Under the pieces are notes generated by a model. That model did not search any database. It saw nothing but the letters and a program-made list of their open reading frames with translations, and had not been told where the DNA came from. A program made the position numbers and the translations under genes. Shown here piece after piece: positions 1-7,720 of a DNA stretch of 31,872 bases (positions within the stretch are counted from its first letter, which is position 1; the number at the start of each line of letters is the position of its first letter). The stretch spans positions 1 to 31,872 of the forward strand of contig CAZTMB010000025.1 of NCBI GenBank assembly GCA_964614695.1. Direction: 5' to 3'. The DNA comes from VGXO01 sp964614695. Its GTDB lineage: Bacteria > Planctomycetota > Phycisphaerae > Phycisphaerales > SM1A02.

Positions 1-34
1 GCGACAACGCCGACTCGCGTGGCGCTCTCACGCC

Positions 35-1147
35 TCAGCGGCTCCAGCCCATCGCCTTCATCGCGCCGGGAATGTCGACGTGGCACGCCCGGCCGGTGTT
101 CTCGACGTAGTCCTGGTGGTACTCCTCGGCCGCCCAGAAGGTCGTGGCGGGTTCGATCACCGTCACGATCGTTCCACCGCGTCCGCCGAAGCGAGCGGAG
201 GTCTGCACCTCTTCGCGCACGCGATTCGCGATCGCCAGCTGTTCATCGCTCGCGGTGAAGATGCCCGAGCGGTACTGGGTGCCGAAGTCGGGACCTTGCC
301 GGTTGAGCGTCGTCGGATCGTGGATCAGGAAGAAGAACCGAACCAGATCCTCGTAGGAGATGCGCTTCGGATCGAAGACGACCTTCACGCTCTCGGCGTG
401 GTTGGTGGTGCCCGCGCAGACCTCCTTGTAGGTCGGCTTCTCGGTGTGTCCGTTCTGGTAGCCGCTGACGGCATCGATCACGCCGGGCACCTGCGCAAAG
501 GCGTGCTCGACGCCCCAGAAGCAGCCTGCCGCGAAGTAGGCGGTGTCCAAGGCGGTGGGACGACTTTCGATCGGCATGTCGCTTCCTCGCTCGTAGAAGA
601 CCAGTGATGCGGAGTTCAGGCAGTGGCGCTCGCCGGTGGGCTTGGGACCGTCGTCGAACACGTGGCCGAGGTGCGCGCCGCAGCGCGAGCAGTCGATCTC
701 GGTGCGGACCATCCCGTGGCTGCGGTCGAGGGTTCGCGTCACATGCTGCGGATCGAACTCGCGGAAGAAGCTCGGCCAGCCGGTGCCGGAGTTGAACTTG
801 TGGCTCGAGTCGAAGAGCGGCAGCCCGCAGACCACGCAGCAGTAGACGCCGTCCTTCTTGTTGTCGAGGAGGTTGCCGCAGAAGGGGGCCTCGGTGCCGT
901 CCTTCTGGGTCACGCGGTATTGCTCCGGGTCGAGCTTCTTGGCGAGTTCCTCGACCTTCGCCTTGGAGTAGGGGGTGATGTCGAAGCCGGACTTCGAGTA
1001 GACGGGGGCGGCGGTGGTCATGGTCGGGGCGTCCGAGGCGGGCGGCGAGGATTCGGCGACCGAAGTGCGGGCGAGATCGAGCGCGGCGAAGGTCGCGATC
1101 GCAAGAGCGAGCACGGAAACGGGCAGCAGGAGGGAGCGATCGGGCAT
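35..1147 (-). CDS. msrBA: Secreted MsrB-MsrA fusion, peptide methionine sulfoxide reductase
   Basis: 370 aa. Reduces methionine-R-sulfoxide (MsrB) and methionine-S-sulfoxide (MsrA) in oxidised proteins. The N-terminus (about residues 5-31) is a hydrophobic signal sequence, so the enzyme should act in the periplasm or at the membrane. The MsrB domain comes first: zinc cysteines C104/C107 and C153/C156, and catalytic C176 in RHCLNSAS. The position that holds a resolving Cys in SGCGWPSF-type MsrBs is Thr122 (SGTGWPSF). The MsrA domain follows, with the catalytic GCFWG motif (C209) and a C-terminal Cys355 that may resolve the sulfenic acid. A GGAG ribosome site lies 8 nt before the ATG. The gene is divergent from the tRNA-Leu and has no operon partner here. 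MsrA-MsrB is the more commonly described domain order; here it is reversed. Family assignment is firm; the export call rests on the signal sequence alone. Confidence 0.95.
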   Translation of the reverse strand: MPDRSLLLPVSVLALAIATFAALDLARTSVAESSPPASDAPTMTTAAPVYSKSGFDITPYSKAKVEELAKKLDPEQYRVTQKDGTEAPFCGNLLDNKKDGVYCCVVCGLPLFDSSHKFNSGTGWPSFFREFDPQHVTRTLDRSHGMVRTEIDCSRCGAHLGHVFDDGPKPTGERHCLNSASLVFYERGSDMPIESRPTALDTAYFAAGCFWGVEHAFAQVPGVIDAVSGYQNGHTEKPTYKEVCAGTTNHAESVKVVFDPKRISYEDLVRFFFLIHDPTTLNRQGPDFGTQYRSGIFTASDEQLAIANRVREEVQTSARFGGRGGTIVTVIEPATTFWAAEEYHQDYVENTGRACHVDIPGAMKAMGWSR

Positions 1148-1262
1148 CGGTGAGTCTCCGTCGGAGGGGTCTGTTTCGTCGGCAGACGCGGTCTCGATTC
1201 GGAAGCGGGGATCGTAGGGATCGCGTGCGGTCGGCGTACGCGGGTGTCCAAGAGGGCGTCCG

Positions 1263-1268
1263 TATACT
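1263..1268 (+). promoter_or_regulatory. Candidate -10 box of the tRNA-Leu gene
   Basis: TATACT matches five of six bases of the sigma-70 -10 consensus in otherwise very GC-rich DNA. It ends 6 nt before the first base of the mature tRNA, so transcription would begin at or within a base of the tRNA 5' end. No convincing -35 box is visible 16-18 nt upstream. Inferred from sequence only. Confidence 0.45.
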
Positions 1269-1274
1269 CGCGGC

Positions 1275-1357
1275 GGGCCTGTGGCGAAATGGCAGACGCA
1301 GGGGCCTTAAAAGCCCTAGCCCGCAAGGGCGTGCGGGTTCGAGTCCCGCCGGGCCCA
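1275..1357 (+). tRNA. tRNA-Leu (anticodon UAA)
   Basis: An 83-nt class II tRNA. The acceptor stem GGGCCTG (1275-1281) pairs with CGGGCCC (1350-1356), with one G-U pair, and the discriminator base is A1357. The D-arm contains the GTGGCGAAAT...GCAGACGC pattern typical of bacterial leucine tRNAs. The anticodon stem GGGGC/GCCCT encloses the loop CTTAAAA with anticodon TAA at 1308-1310. A long variable arm (CCCGCAAGGG) follows, then a T-arm GCGGG-TTCGAGT-CCCGC. The 3' CCA is not encoded and must be added by CCA transferase. It stands alone, with no other tRNA next to it. Confidence 0.97.
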
Positions 1358-1386
1358 TGCGGCATGGATGTCGGTAGACCAATGAC

Positions 1387-1414
1387 AACGCTCCCGGCCG
1401 AAGCCGGGAGCGTT
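1387..1414. terminator. Bidirectional hairpin terminator
   Basis: A perfect 12-bp stem (arms 1387-1398 and 1403-1414) closed by a CGAA tetraloop. It sits 29 nt after the tRNA and 27 nt after the stop of the convergent PEP-CTERM gene, so it can serve both. A long U-tract is missing; the stem begins with AA and ends with TT. Confidence 0.8.
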
Positions 1415-1441
1415 GGATGATTCACGCGATCGAGGTCTCGA

Positions 1442-2107
1442 TCAGGCGCGGCGACGCCGCGAGCCCGCGAGACCGGCGACGCCGAGCAGGGCGATCGCGC
1501 CCGGCGCGGGGACGCCCTCGACCATGCGGAACGCCTGCGAGGCGTAGGTCGGCGTGCCGAAGCTGGCGAGGATCGATCCGGTGGCGGGCGCCGTGGTGGT
1601 CAGGAACCAGCGTCCAAGACCGCCCGCGTCTTCAGCGATGTTCATCTCGACGTAGCCGGCGGTGGGAATCGCAAAGCCCGGATCGAGCGTGATCGTCCAG
1701 ATGAAGTCGCCCGCCGAAGGCAACGCCACGCTGAAGCTGTCGACGAAGGCTCCCGGCGTGCCGGCGGCCGAGTCCCACTCGTAGAAGTCGAAGCCGACCG
1801 AGGCACCTTCGGTGTTGACGCCGCCGACGAAGATGAACTGGCCGAGGAAGAACGAGTCGCCGCCCGACGCCGCGGTGGTCTCGTAGGCGGTCCATCCGCG
1901 AAGGCCTGCACCCGCCGGAAGCGACGCGTACGGGCCGGCCTGGGCGTCGAAGAGCGTGTCGCCCGGGGCGAAGGACGACGACGAGCCGACAAAGCGGTGC
2001 TCGAGTGCGCCGCCTTCCCACGGAGTCGGGTTGCCAGTGAGATCCGCGGACGCGGAGAACGCCGTCGCGGCAGCGGCGACGGCACCAAACAGGAACGTGG
2101 AACGCAT
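1442..2107 (-). CDS. PEP-CTERM sorting domain protein, unknown function
   Basis: 221 aa. A signal peptide covers roughly the first 21 residues (MRSTFLFGAVAAAATAFSASA). The middle is a Gly/Ala/Ser-rich, probably beta-structured domain that I cannot assign to a function. The C-terminus has the tripartite sorting signal: VPAPGA, a hydrophobic helix (IALLGVAGLAG) and a basic SRRRRA tail. This is the planctomycete version of PEP-CTERM, expected to be recognised by an exosortase and to place the protein at the cell surface. No exosortase is encoded in the window. A GGAGGA ribosome site lies upstream of the ATG. The gene is on the same strand as zwf but 245 bp from it, so probably transcribed separately. 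Confidence 0.85.
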   Translation of the reverse strand: MRSTFLFGAVAAAATAFSASADLTGNPTPWEGGALEHRFVGSSSSFAPGDTLFDAQAGPYASLPAGAGLRGWTAYETTAASGGDSFFLGQFIFVGGVNTEGASVGFDFYEWDSAAGTPGAFVDSFSVALPSAGDFIWTITLDPGFAIPTAGYVEMNIAEDAGGLGRWFLTTTAPATGSILASFGTPTYASQAFRMVEGVPAPGAIALLGVAGLAGSRRRRA

Positions 2108-2352
2108 CTTTCAGGGTCCTCCAACAAGGGGAATGGGGACCCTCCCTCTGGACGCAGAAGATGTCGCGTCTCGGCACCGAGGCAACTCGGACCGGACAAC
2201 AAAGTCTCAGAATCTTCGCCAAGGCGTTGTCGGGGCGACGCTTGACGGGACTGCGAGCGACTCGCGGCCGCCAAGCCACGCGCGGAACCGCCGACCGCGG
2301 TCGCGGTGAACGGGGGGCACGGGAGGCCCGGCGTTCCGCCGAACGAGCGGCG

Positions 2353-3729
2353 TCACCCCGCCGGGTTGTGCCAACCCTCGGGCGGCATGACGACCTGATT
2401 GCACTCCTCGGGCCCCCAGGTACCGGGCTCGTAGGTGTAGCAGGGGGTCGCGTCGTCGAGGATGCCGTCGACGATCCGCCACTCCGCATCGACCTCGTCC
2501 TGCCGGGAGAAGAGCGTGGCGTCCCCGCGGAGCGCATCGCCGAGCAGGCGTTCGTAGGCCTCCATCATGTCCGGATCCGTGTCGACCGCCGAGAGCACGG
2601 CGTCCTCGCCGAGCATCGCGACGCCGGGCTTCTTCGCCCGCACGCCCAGATCGACCTCGATCCGCGGCTTGATCTGGATCCGGAGGTAGTTCGCCGGCGG
2701 CGACTGGCTCTCCGGGAACACCACCGACGGCGGACGCCGGAACTGCACGCGAATCTCGGTCGTCGTCGAGGGCATGCGCTTGCCGGTGCGGATGTACCAC
2801 GGCACGCCGTCCCAGCGCCAATCGGAGATCTCGAACTTGACCGCCGCATAGGTCTCGACCGTCGAGTTGGGCTTGACGCCCGGCTCGTCGTGGTAGCCGA
2901 TGAACTGACCGCGGGTCACGTGGTCGGTCGTCAGCGGATGGATGCTCTTCAGCAGTTCCACCTTCTGGTCGCGCACCGACTCGGGGTCGTCCCAGTGCGG
3001 CGGCTCCATCGCCAGGCACGAGACGATCTGCAGCAGGTGGTTCTGGATGACGTCGCGGATGCAGCCGGTGGCGTCGTAGAAGACCCCGCGGCCCTGCACG
3101 CCGAAGTCCTCCGCCATCGTGATCTGCACGTGGTCGATGAAGTGGCGGTTCCAGACCGGCTCGAGGAAGGTGTTGGCGAAGCGGAAGTACAGGATGTTCT
3201 GCACCGGCTCCTTCCCGAGGAAGTGGTCGATGCGGAAGATCGACTCCTCCGGGAACGCCGAGTGCAGCGTCGCGTTGAGCGCCTTCGCCGACTCGGAGTC
3301 GCGTCCGAAGGGCTTCTCGACGACCACCCGCGCATCGTCGGCGCAGCCGGAGGCCTTCAACTGCTCGGCGACCTTGCCGAACAGGACCGGCGGGATGGCG
3401 AGGTAGTGAAGCGGACGCTTCGCCTCGCCGAGGGTCGACTTCAACTTCGCGAACGTCGCGGGATCGGCGTAGTCGCCGCCGACGTAGCGGAGCCGATCGG
3501 AGAGGATCTTGAACGCCGCGTCGTCGATGCCGCCGTGGGTCTTGAGGCTCTCGGTCGCCCGCTGCCGAAGCTGGTCGTCGCTCCACGCGTCCTTCGCGAC
3601 GCCGATCACCGGCACGTTCAGGTGGCCGCGCTTCGCGAGGGCCTGCAGGCTCGGGAAGATCTGCTTGAAGGCGAGATCGCCGGTCGCCCCGAAGAAGACG
3701 AGGGCGTCGGAGGGAGCAGGCGTAGGCAT
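2353..3729 (-). CDS. zwf: Glucose-6-phosphate dehydrogenase
   Basis: 458 aa. Oxidises glucose 6-phosphate to 6-phosphogluconolactone with NAD(P)+, the first step of the oxidative pentose-phosphate pathway. Motifs: nucleotide-binding GATGDLA (residues 14-20), EKPFG (138-142) and the active-site signature DHFLGKE (168-174, preceded by RI) with catalytic His and Lys. The open frame extends upstream to 4026, but that part runs through the end of gnd. The ATG at 3729, with GGAG 8 nt before it and followed directly by the Rossmann strand, is the credible start. The length is a little below the usual 480-510 aa. It lies 76 bp downstream of gnd on the same strand, so the two probably form an operon. 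No 6-phosphogluconolactonase gene is present here. Confidence 0.96.
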   Translation of the reverse strand: MPTPAPSDALVFFGATGDLAFKQIFPSLQALAKRGHLNVPVIGVAKDAWSDDQLRQRATESLKTHGGIDDAAFKILSDRLRYVGGDYADPATFAKLKSTLGEAKRPLHYLAIPPVLFGKVAEQLKASGCADDARVVVEKPFGRDSESAKALNATLHSAFPEESIFRIDHFLGKEPVQNILYFRFANTFLEPVWNRHFIDHVQITMAEDFGVQGRGVFYDATGCIRDVIQNHLLQIVSCLAMEPPHWDDPESVRDQKVELLKSIHPLTTDHVTRGQFIGYHDEPGVKPNSTVETYAAVKFEISDWRWDGVPWYIRTGKRMPSTTTEIRVQFRRPPSVVFPESQSPPANYLRIQIKPRIEVDLGVRAKKPGVAMLGEDAVLSAVDTDPDMMEAYERLLGDALRGDATLFSRQDEVDAEWRIVDGILDDATPCYTYEPGTWGPEECNQVVMPPEGWHNPAG

Positions 3730-3805
3730 CGCGGAAACTCCAGCCGGGAGTCCCGTGGGACGCCGCGGCGAACTCGGAATCGAGGAGACGGGAACGCGAT
3801 CCGCG

Positions 3806-4819
3806 TCAGGCGGGCTTCTCGTGATGGCCGCCGAACTGGAAGCGCTGCGCGGACATGATCTTGTTGGCGAAGTCGGCGTTGCCGCGGCTGTCGAAGCGGT
3901 TGAAGAGCGCCGCGGCGAGGATCGGCGCGGGAACACCTTCGTCGATCGCGGCCTCGAGCGTCCATCGTCCTTCGCCCGAATCGCTGACGCGACCCGCGAA
4001 GTCCTTGAGCGAGGAGTCCGCGACAAGCGCGGCGGCGGTCAGGTCGAGCAGCCACGAGCCGATCACGCTGCCGCGGCGCCAGACCTCGGCGACCTCGCCG
4101 ATGTCGACGGCGTACTGGTACGCCTCCGGCTCGCGGAGCGGCGTGGTCTCGGCATCGACTTCCTGCTTCCGCAGTCCGACGTCGGCGTTCTTGATGATGT
4201 TCAAGCCCTCGGCGTAGGCGGCCATGATGCCGTACTCGATGCCGTTGTGGACCATCTTGACGAAGTGGCCGGCGCCCGACGGGCCGCAATGCAGGTAGCC
4301 CTCGTCGGCGGTGCCGCGTCCAGCGGGGCGTCCGGGCGTCGGATCGAGCGAGCCCTTGCCCGGCGCGAGCGTCTTGAAGACCGGATCGAGCCGCTTCACC
4401 GCTGCGTCGTCGCCGCCGATCATCAGGCAGTAGCCTCGCTCGAGGCCCCACACGCCGCCGCTCACGCCGCAGTCGACGTAGTGGATGCCGGATCCGGCGA
4501 GATCCTTCGAGCGACGCAGGTCGTCGCGGTAGTACGAGTTGCCGCCGTCGACCAGGACGTCGTCCTTGCCGAGATGCGGCCGCAGCGCCGCGATCGTCTG
4601 GTCGACGAGCCCGGCGGGCACCATCAGCCACGCGGCCCGAGGCAGCGTGAGCTTCGACGCGAAGTCCTCGAGGGACGACGCGCCGACCGCGCCTTCCGCG
4701 GCGAGCGCCTTCACCGCGTCGGGGTTGACGTCGAAGACCACGCACTGGTGACCGGCCTTCATGAGGCGGCGGACCATGTTCGCACCCATCCGGCCGAGGC
4801 CGATCATGCCAAGCTGCAT
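3806..4819 (-). CDS. gnd: 6-phosphogluconate dehydrogenase, decarboxylating (short YqeC/GndA-type)
   Basis: 337 aa. Converts 6-phosphogluconate to ribulose 5-phosphate and CO2 with reduction of NAD(P)+. Motifs: nucleotide-binding GLGRMG (residues 7-12), DGGNSYYRDD (91-100), DCGVSGGVWG (116-125) and the catalytic block HCGPSGAGHFVKMVHNGIEYG-like segment (178-197) with K188, N192 and E195. It is much shorter than the roughly 470-aa E. coli Gnd and matches the short class, often reported as NAD-preferring. A Pro/Gly-rich insert (residues 159-171) separates the Rossmann domain from the catalytic block. The start was chosen at the ATG that begins directly with the Rossmann strand. First gene of the gnd-zwf pair. 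Confidence 0.95.
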   Translation of the reverse strand: MQLGMIGLGRMGANMVRRLMKAGHQCVVFDVNPDAVKALAAEGAVGASSLEDFASKLTLPRAAWLMVPAGLVDQTIAALRPHLGKDDVLVDGGNSYYRDDLRRSKDLAGSGIHYVDCGVSGGVWGLERGYCLMIGGDDAAVKRLDPVFKTLAPGKGSLDPTPGRPAGRGTADEGYLHCGPSGAGHFVKMVHNGIEYGIMAAYAEGLNIIKNADVGLRKQEVDAETTPLREPEAYQYAVDIGEVAEVWRRGSVIGSWLLDLTAAALVADSSLKDFAGRVSDSGEGRWTLEAAIDEGVPAPILAAALFNRFDSRGNADFANKIMSAQRFQFGGHHEKPA

Positions 4820-4912
4820 CGCTGAGTTCTCCGCGAGAGGAGGAAGTTCGGAAGCGGCGATCAGGCCGATCGCCGGTGGGCCACGGATCGAGGACCGTGG
4901 AGGAAGGGGCGG

Positions 4913-4920
4913 AGTATAAA
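4913..4920. promoter_or_regulatory. Candidate divergent promoter core between gnd and the HlyD-family gene
   Basis: The 164-bp divergent gap holds one AT-rich island, AGTATAAA. Read on plus it gives TATAAA (4915-4920) and on minus TATACT (4918-4913), each a five-of-six match to a -10 box, so one site could serve both directions. No good -35 box is visible for either. Inference only. Confidence 0.35.
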
Positions 4921-4983
4921 CCCGGGATTCCCTCGCTTCGTTTCGCGCGGAGCGTGTCCGACTCGAGTCCCGGAGCCGACGCC

Positions 4984-6444
4984 ATGACGCGAAGAACCTG
5001 TCCGCGTCCCCTCGCCCGATTCGCCTCGCCTGACCGAACGCCGGCTGCGGTGATCGCGGTCGCGGCGTTCGCGATGGCCACCGTCTCGACCGCTTCGGCC
5101 GCGCTGCCGCCATGGACGGTCGAGGCCACGCCGATCGAACTTCGTCTCGAAGCCAGCGGGCGCCTCGCGGCGGCTCGCAAGCTTCCGATCCGTCTCGTTC
5201 CCAAGGCGTACCGCGGGGGCTTCGTCGTGGGCGAGGTGCTCGTCGATGGCGGGCCGGTCGAGGCGGGCGAGGTCCTCGTTCGTCTCGAGACCGCCGAGAT
5301 CGAGGAGGCGCTCGAGCGTGCGAGGATCGAACTGGAGGAAGCCTCGCTTCGCCTCGACCTCGTGCGCGAGGAGCAGCGGATTGCGGAGGAGTCGGGCCTG
5401 ACCTCGCTCGAACGCAAGCGATTGGCTGCCGAGCGAGCGGCGCGGGCGCTCGAGCTGCACCGCGAGACGGAGCGGGATCGCCAGCAACGCGGCGCCGTGC
5501 TGCGTCTGCAGGGCAACGAGGACTCGCTGACGAACCAGCGTCAGGAGCTCGAGCAGCTCGAGGCGATGTATGCGGGAACGAGCCTCGCGACCGAGACCAA
5601 GGACATCGTGCTCGAACGGGCGCGTCGTTCGATGGCCCGGGCGCAGGAGAGCCTCGCGCTCGCGAAGATCGACCACGAGATCTACCTCTCCGTCGGCATG
5701 CCCGATCGCGATCGTGATGTCGAGGATCGCGCCGAGCAGTCGGCGGAGGAGCTTCGCCACGCCGAGATCTCCCAACGGCTCGACGCGATCCGCCGTCGGC
5801 TGACGCTCGCGGAGTCCGCCCGGCGGGTCGAGGATCTCGCCGAGCGAGTCGCCGATCTCGAGGCCGATCTCGTCGCGACGGAGATCGTGGCGCCGGCGAC
5901 CGGCCTGCTGACCTCGATCTCGCTCTCGCCCGGAGACTCGGTCGATGCGCGACAGCGGCTTGCCGAGGTGCTCGACGCCTCGGCCTTTGCGATCGAGACG
6001 AAGGTGGGGCCGCAGGAACTCGGCTGGCTCGCCGCCGGCGATGCGGTCGCGATCACCATGCCGGCCGTGCCGGGAGTCGCCGCCGAAGGAACGATCGCGC
6101 GGCTCTCGCGAATCGGTGTCGCGGAGGGCAGTGGCGCCGCGTTTCCAGTGAAGGTCGAACTCCCCGCGTCCGATCCGCGCATGCTGATCGGGCTCGAGGC
6201 GAAGGTCTCGGCGACGACACGGACCGAGCCGGTGGTCGCGATTCCGCTTGCGGCGGTCCGTCGCCAAGGCGATCGCGTCTTCACGATCGCGCTGCTCGAC
6301 GGACGCGAGACCGAGCGCGAGATCGTGCTCGGCCGCACCGGCACCACGATGGTCGAGGTGCTGTCGGGGCTCGAGCCGGGCGATCGCGTCGTGCTCGCCG
6401 AAACCGAATCCGACGTCGACGCTCCACGCGGACTCGCGCCGTGA
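4984..6444 (+). CDS. HlyD/RND-type periplasmic adaptor (membrane fusion protein)
   Basis: 486 aa. After an N-terminal export signal (hydrophobic stretch VIAVAAFAMATVSTASA) comes a first lipoyl-like half (GGPVEAGEVLVRLE). A long Glu/Arg/Ala-rich coiled-coil hairpin follows, about residues 70-290. Then come the second lipoyl half (IVAPATGLLTSISLSPGDSV), a beta-barrel and a membrane-proximal domain ending GLEPGDRVVLAE. This architecture is that of adaptors linking an inner-membrane pump to an outer-membrane channel. No ABC or RND permease or TolC-like gene is adjacent. The open frame begins at 4876, but the ATG at 4984 has a GGAG site and is followed by the signal sequence. Its stop overlaps the next gene's start (GTGA), suggesting coupled translation. 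Confidence 0.85.
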   Translation: MTRRTCPRPLARFASPDRTPAAVIAVAAFAMATVSTASAALPPWTVEATPIELRLEASGRLAAARKLPIRLVPKAYRGGFVVGEVLVDGGPVEAGEVLVRLETAEIEEALERARIELEEASLRLDLVREEQRIAEESGLTSLERKRLAAERAARALELHRETERDRQQRGAVLRLQGNEDSLTNQRQELEQLEAMYAGTSLATETKDIVLERARRSMARAQESLALAKIDHEIYLSVGMPDRDRDVEDRAEQSAEELRHAEISQRLDAIRRRLTLAESARRVEDLAERVADLEADLVATEIVAPATGLLTSISLSPGDSVDARQRLAEVLDASAFAIETKVGPQELGWLAAGDAVAITMPAVPGVAAEGTIARLSRIGVAEGSGAAFPVKVELPASDPRMLIGLEAKVSATTRTEPVVAIPLAAVRRQGDRVFTIALLDGRETEREIVLGRTGTTMVEVLSGLEPGDRVVLAETESDVDAPRGLAP

Positions 6445-7715
6445 GGTCTCGCCGGCATCGCGTCGCGTCGAGCGTTCCGATGCGGTGGCGCGAAGCCGCC
6501 GGGGCGTGGGGATGGGCGTCGGCGCTCGCAGGCATTGCCGTGCTTCTCGCCGGCTCGGGATGCGCGACGTCCAAGTTCGGTTCCGCGCGGACCGGTCCCA
6601 ATCCCGCCTCGACGAGCGCCGCCGTTCAATCCAACGCGGCAATGTCCGAGGCGCAGGTCTCCGAGCCGCTCGCCCGCGGCATCGCCTGGCTGGTGGCGAA
6701 CCAGAACGGCGACGGGTCCTGGGGAAGCTTCGAGTCGGCGCGACCGAGCGAGATCTATCTCGGGACGGTGGCGAGCCATCGTGCGTTCAAGGACGCGACG
6801 AGCGCCTTGGCCACGATGGCACTGATTCCGGCCGCGAGTCGAGGGGATCTCGAGGCGACGAGAGCCCTGCAGCTGGGGGCGGCGTACTTGATCTCGACGA
6901 AGCCGAGCCTGCGGGCGACCGGCGACACCTTCTACAACGTGTGGACGCACACCTATCTCACGCAAGCCGCGGCGAGGCTGCTCGCTTCGGAACTTCTTCC
7001 CGGGATCGAGCCGGATCTGCGGCGACTGCTCGATCGCGAGGTCGCGCTGCTCGCCGCGACCCAGGCGGCGGACGGAGGTTGGGGCTACTACGACTTCGAT
7101 CATGCCGCGGCGGTGCCTTCCGGCGACATGACGACGAGCTTCAACACCGCGTCGGCGCTGCTGGCGCTCCGCGAGGCGGGCGTGGCGGGGGCGGGGTTCC
7201 CGGCATCTCGCCTCGATGACGCGGTCGCGGTGATCGAGCGGTTGCGGCTTCCGAGCGGGGCCTACGTCTACGGCACGTACGCGCTGTTCCGTCCGACCGC
7301 GAACTTCAACATGGTCGAAGGCTCGCTCGCCCGCAGCCAGCCGTGCAACCTGGCGTTGCATCGCTTTGGCGATCGCGTCTCGATTGAAGCGGTCGAGGCG
7401 GGGCTCGAGGCGATGCGACGCGACCACAAGTATCTGCAGATCGGGCAGGGGCGGCCACGCCCTCACGAGGCGTACTACCAGAACTCGGGCTACTACTACC
7501 TCTACGGCCACTGGTACGCCGCCGAGAACGCGGGTCTGCTCGCGGTCGCGCCGCGCCGCGAGTACACCGCGTGGCTCGAAGGCGTCCTCGCGGGCATCCA
7601 GAACCCCGACGGCTCGTGGCTCGACTTCCCGATGTACGGGTACGGACATCCCTACGGCACGTCGTTCGCGGTGCTCGCGCTCGAACAATGTCGTCTGAAC
7701 GCGCTCGAACCGTGA
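6441..7715 (+). CDS. QW-repeat (prenyltransferase/squalene-oxidase-like) lipoprotein
   Basis: 424 aa from a GTG overlapping the previous stop; an ATG at 6480 gives a 411-aa form with a tidier signal peptide. The N-terminus is a hydrophobic segment ending AGSGC (Cys41), a probable lipidation site. The rest is an alpha-alpha barrel type protein with three QW motifs of the form QxxxGxW: QNGDGSW, QAADGGW and QNPDGSW. The same repeats build squalene-hopene cyclases and protein prenyltransferases. I see no DxDD cyclase acid motif and no prenyltransferase zinc site, so a cyclisation activity should not be assumed; a structural or binding role is as likely. It is coupled to the HlyD-type adaptor and converges on coaB with a 5-bp gap. 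Confidence 0.8.
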   Translation: MRSRRHRVASSVPMRWREAAGAWGWASALAGIAVLLAGSGCATSKFGSARTGPNPASTSAAVQSNAAMSEAQVSEPLARGIAWLVANQNGDGSWGSFESARPSEIYLGTVASHRAFKDATSALATMALIPAASRGDLEATRALQLGAAYLISTKPSLRATGDTFYNVWTHTYLTQAAARLLASELLPGIEPDLRRLLDREVALLAATQAADGGWGYYDFDHAAAVPSGDMTTSFNTASALLALREAGVAGAGFPASRLDDAVAVIERLRLPSGAYVYGTYALFRPTANFNMVEGSLARSQPCNLALHRFGDRVSIEAVEAGLEAMRRDHKYLQIGQGRPRPHEAYYQNSGYYYLYGHWYAAENAGLLAVAPRREYTAWLEGVLAGIQNPDGSWLDFPMYGYGHPYGTSFAVLALEQCRLNALEP

Positions 7716-7720
7716 TCCGG

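Noticed and set aside
2161..3858. 565-codon plus-strand frame
   Set aside because: It is antisense to zwf, which has clear motifs; the translation is Arg/Val/Asp-rich without recognisable domains, as expected from the reverse of GC-biased codons.
6480..7715. Squalene-hopene cyclase
   Set aside because: QW repeats are present but the DxDD catalytic motif is not, and the protein is shorter than a cyclase.
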